Shown here: one piece after another, positions 61,428-64,000 of the stretch
Numbering within the stretch: position 1 is the first letter of the stretch
Layout: every line of letters begins with the position of its first letter
DNA from: Bacteroidota bacterium
Lineage (GTDB): Bacteria > Bacteroidota > Bacteroidia > NS11-12g > UBA955
Length of the DNA stretch: 64,000 nt
Direction of reading: 5' to 3'
NCBI GenBank assembly: GCA_027488835.1
Contig: JAIYAW010000007.1
Coordinates: 1-64,000 of the forward strand
The notes under the pieces: model-generated
Seen by the model: only the letters and a program-made list of their open reading frames with translations
What the model was told of the DNA's origin: nothing
The model's database searches: none
Made by a program: the position numbers and the translations under genes

Positions 61428-63839
61428 TTACATCAATTCAACATACGTACAGCCATCCCCACCCCTATCGGCATGCTCATCGTAATACCTTTTTACAAAG
61501 TTGATGGTCTTTAAATGCTGCCTCAATAACTTTTTCAATATGCCATCACCACGGCCATGAATAATTTTAATGGTACCTTGACCCAACGCATACGCCTCGT
61601 CGAGCCATTTTTGCAATTTCAGCACTGCTTCATCTCCCCTCACCCCGCGTAAATCCAATTCAACAGAAAAAGTTGCTTGGCGTTCAACCCAGTTAAATCC
61701 TACTTTTGCTTTTTGCTTGCTATTTCCGGCAACCGAGCGCGACATTTGCAATTCTTCAATAGGAACCCACATTTTTAACAATCCAAATGCAACTTGAACT
61801 TTGTTCTTTTTCACTTCAATGACCTCACCTTCCTGATCACTCATCTTGTTTTTCACCTTAGTTCCAGGCAAAATTTCACTCGCCTTGATTGGAACCGCAA
61901 TTACTTCAGCAGGCTTTGGTTGATTTTGAGGGACAGTTTTCTGTTGCGATTTATCAGCAGCAGTATTTACCGACTCTTTAAACTGATCCAATTGCTTTCT
62001 CGCTTGCATGGTAGGCTCTTTTTTTGCTCCATGTTCGCGAATAATTCGAATTGTATTTTCAATTTGCTGATTGGTATCGGAAAGTAATTTTTGGGCTTCC
62101 CAACGCGCCATATCCACCACCTCTTTCCGTTTGGATTGAAGCTTCTCCTTTAATTTGCCATATTCCTCTTGGAGTTCGTTTAGGTGCGTTGATTTTTGTT
62201 CATTGTCGGTAATTAATTTTAGCAAATACTGATTTTGCTGTTCTAAATGCAACATCATATCTTCAGTTTTGCCAATTTCCTTACCCGTCAATTCCTCAAT
62301 GCGCTTCATCCAATTTTCATCAAATCCCGTCTTTCGCATCAATTCAAGAGCAAAACTGCTGCCTGGTTTCCCCATGACAAAAGTATATAATGGCTTCAAC
62401 CCTTTGGCATCATAAGCCATACTGGCTTGAGCAACGTGTTCTATTCCCAGTCCCCATTCCCTCAATTGAGAAAAGTGGGTTGTAGCAATTGCAAAAGCCC
62501 CTTTTTGAAGCAACTGTTCCATTAGTGCTTGCGCAATGGGAGCTCCAAATCGTGGATCGGTTCCCGCACCTATTTCATCAAGCCCAATAAATGCATTTGG
62601 TCCTGTTTGTGCCAAAATGGCCTTCAAATGGGATAAATGTGCACTAAAAGTACTTAATCCTTGCTCAAAACTTTGTCCGTCTCCGCAATCAATGGCCAAA
62701 AACTCAAACACCGAAAATTCACTTTCCGGCAATGCAGTTACATACAAACCGCACTGAAACATGTATTGCAGCAGCAAAGCGGTTTTCAAAACCACACTCT
62801 TACCGCCGGCATTCGGACCACTCACCACCACAATGCGCTTGTCGTGCATGTGCAATGAAAGTGGCACAATTTTTTGATTCTGTTTACCCAATTCCTTTTT
62901 CAATACCGGATGGAATGCATTTTTCAAAACAATGGTGTGCGTTTCTGAATATCGGGGCCTATTCGCGCCATAATTGGCACAAATTTGCTGCTTTGCATAA
63001 ATGAAATCCGTCATTGCCATTTGCATCATCAACTGATTGAGTTCAGAGTGAAAAGGCTTTAAATCGGCAGTGAGTTGTTTTAGTATTTTCTCACGTTCAC
63101 GTCTCCGCTCCGCATACATTTCCTTCAACAAATTATTCATTTCCAAAATGGCAGTTGGCTCAACGTATAATATTTTTCCTGTTGCAGAAATATCCTTTAC
63201 AAATCCTTGAACTTTTCTTTTAAACTCCGCTATGATTGGAATCACCAATCGTTCTTCACGCACCGTAACATCGGTTTCAGCGGTATATCCCGCTTGCTTC
63301 CACTCCCTAAAAATCGACTTCGTTTGGTTGCGGATTTCTCTTTCTAAGCGATTTATCTCTTGTGTTAACTTTTGATAAACTGGCGATGCATTGGGTTTTA
63401 AACTTGCATCTTCTTCAATTATCTTTAATATCAAGTCTGAACAAGGTTTCACAGCATCGTTCGATAAAAACAAAGTAGCAAAGCGCGGAAATTGCTCTTG
63501 ACGTTGGTGAATAATGGTGAATACTTTTTGATAAGATTGAAGTATCCGTAAAATTGCCAACAACTCGTCTTCCATGAAAAAATAATTTTCAATGTCAATG
63601 TGTTTTAGCCACAAAGAAATATCGGCGGTTTCATTAAACTGAAAAATTGAAGGAAATGTACCAAGAAGAATATTCGCTTCATCGAGCAAACCCAATTCCG
63701 ATTCAATGTCTTCCCATTTGGTAAGCATTGAAAAATCGTTTGCCATTTTCACTGAGGTTTCAAACCTACAGCGTTGTGCAATTTCATTTCTTATTTGTTG
63801 AAACCCAACAATCGATTCAAACTGACTTGGGTATTTCAA
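61428..63839 (-). CDS. mutS2: MutS2 (recombination-suppressing/ribosome-rescue ATPase with Smr domain)
   Basis: An 803-aa MutS-family ATPase without the mismatch-binding domains. It has a clamp/core region, the Walker A motif G-P-N-A-G-G-K-S near 342, D-E-I-G-A-G-T-D-P near 423, a coiled-coil segment at about 510-600 and a C-terminal Smr nuclease-type domain (E-L-D-L-R-G-V-R near 727, I-I-H-G-R-G-D-G near 757). The start is a TTG at 63839: the codon before is Ala, then an in-frame stop, and no upstream ATG exists. TTG and the TGA of the upstream gene share bases (TTGA), which suggests translational coupling. Its role may be suppression of recombination or splitting of collided ribosomes. Confidence 0.93.
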   Translation of the reverse strand: MKYPSQFESIVGFQQIRNEIAQRCRFETSVKMANDFSMLTKWEDIESELGLLDEANILLGTFPSIFQFNETADISLWLKHIDIENYFFMEDELLAILRILQSYQKVFTIIHQRQEQFPRFATLFLSNDAVKPCSDLILKIIEEDASLKPNASPVYQKLTQEINRLEREIRNQTKSIFREWKQAGYTAETDVTVREERLVIPIIAEFKRKVQGFVKDISATGKILYVEPTAILEMNNLLKEMYAERRREREKILKQLTADLKPFHSELNQLMMQMAMTDFIYAKQQICANYGANRPRYSETHTIVLKNAFHPVLKKELGKQNQKIVPLSLHMHDKRIVVVSGPNAGGKSVVLKTALLLQYMFQCGLYVTALPESEFSVFEFLAIDCGDGQSFEQGLSTFSAHLSHLKAILAQTGPNAFIGLDEIGAGTDPRFGAPIAQALMEQLLQKGAFAIATTHFSQLREWGLGIEHVAQASMAYDAKGLKPLYTFVMGKPGSSFALELMRKTGFDENWMKRIEELTGKEIGKTEDMMLHLEQQNQYLLKLITDNEQKSTHLNELQEEYGKLKEKLQSKRKEVVDMARWEAQKLLSDTNQQIENTIRIIREHGAKKEPTMQARKQLDQFKESVNTAADKSQQKTVPQNQPKPAEVIAVPIKASEILPGTKVKNKMSDQEGEVIEVKKNKVQVAFGLLKMWVPIEELQMSRSVAGNSKQKAKVGFNWVERQATFSVELDLRGVRGDEAVLKLQKWLDEAYALGQGTIKIIHGRGDGILKKLLRQHLKTINFVKRYYDEHADRGGDGCTYVELM

Positions 63840-64000
63840 TGCTTATCTAATTTATGTTTCACTTCATCTTTTTGAAGTTTCACAATTACTTTTTCCATGA
63901 GTGCAGAAAATTCTTTACCATCTAATTTGTAGGCAGAAAGCGTGGTTTCAAAATCTTGCATATTAACATTGTGTTTTTTTGCAATAAATCCATAATTTTT
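63836..64000 (-). CDS. C-terminal end of an upstream gene, DUF4296-like (partial)
   Basis: A 54-residue frame is open from the window edge to a TGA at 63836-63838, overlapping the mutS2 start. It reads F-I-A-K-K-H-N-V-N-M-Q-D-F-E-T-T-L near the edge, then L-D-G-K-E-F-S-A-L-M-E-K-V-I-V-K-L. This resembles the end of DUF4296 lipoproteins of Bacteroidetes, where a helix with such spacing is common. The rest of the gene is outside the window, so this is tentative. Confidence 0.5.
   Translation of the reverse strand, partial: KNYGFIAKKHNVNMQDFETTLSAYKLDGKEFSALMEKVIVKLQKDEVKHKLDKH

Noticed and set aside
5852-61934. KOPS-type oriented chromosome-segregation motif for GTCCCTCAA
   Set aside because: Copies are in both orientations (5 versus 6) without a switch point, so no strand bias is visible in this window.
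1-64000. tRNA, rRNA, prophage or insertion sequences
   Set aside because: No cloverleaf, rRNA segment, integrase, transposase or terminal repeats were recognised in reading the window.

Overview
The window is an AT-rich chromosomal stretch from a member of the Bacteroidota, probably of the Chitinophagia/Sphingobacteriia type (the class is an inference). The grounds are: a SusC/SusD pair; several type IX secretion (T9SS) cargo proteins with CHU_C or Por-type C-terminal sorting domains; a PorP/SprF protein; fused SecDF; a fused alpha/beta 2-oxoacid dehydrogenase E1; and promoters with the Bacteroidetes -7 box TAnnTTTG in place of the usual -10 box. Genes are densely packed, often overlap by 1-4 bases, and mostly encode housekeeping or envelope functions. 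No prophage, transposase, CRISPR array, rRNA or tRNA was seen.

Layout: 1-657 is the 5' part of a secreted GEVED/PKD-like protein. 854-5999 holds an amidase divergent from lptD, a peroxiredoxin and a GldK-like protein. 6130-11859 is a SusC/SusD uptake operon with two extra secreted proteins and no glycosidase. 11906-25761, all on the minus strand, carries lysA, secDF, a glycosyltransferase, a PolX-like protein, a DadA-like oxidase, purL, a CHU_C protein and an exonuclease. 25859-29842 is a plus-strand operon: ftsX, DUF3098, uppP, DUF4159 and a bifunctional NAD(P)HX repair gene. 29913-43432 is minus strand: a SprF-like protein with its large CHU_C partner, a DUF3127 OB-fold protein with an SSB-like tail, a TonB receptor, an ABC permease and a TamB-like giant. 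tsaD and meaB follow on the plus strand. 45444-49792 is an ECF sigma operon encoding a membrane/beta-barrel protein and a T9SS cargo. Divergent from it are a coiled-coil/barrel protein and the fused E1. 53264-57614 has ychF, glmM and ftcD, bordered on both sides by short repeats. 57733-64000 has a surface protein, a serine hydrolase, queE-folD and mutS2 with the end of an upstream gene.

Many genes concern the envelope. lptD, tamB, uppP, ftsX, glmM, the amidase and the GT9 enzyme build it; secDF, the SprF-like protein and the CHU_C/Por-tail proteins export through it; SusC/D and the TonB receptor import through it.

The most unusual signals are not genes. (1) The 9-mer GTCCCTCAA occurs eleven times, in both strands and in several reading frames. 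(2) An array of mini-hairpins between ftcD and the next gene has different but self-complementary stems separated by CTAAAC. (3) Decamer repeats of type GTTTATGAAG sit directly after the stop codons of three neighbouring genes. (4) Many -7 promoter boxes lie only 4-12 bases before the start codon, implying near-leaderless mRNAs. These boxes also correct several start sites.
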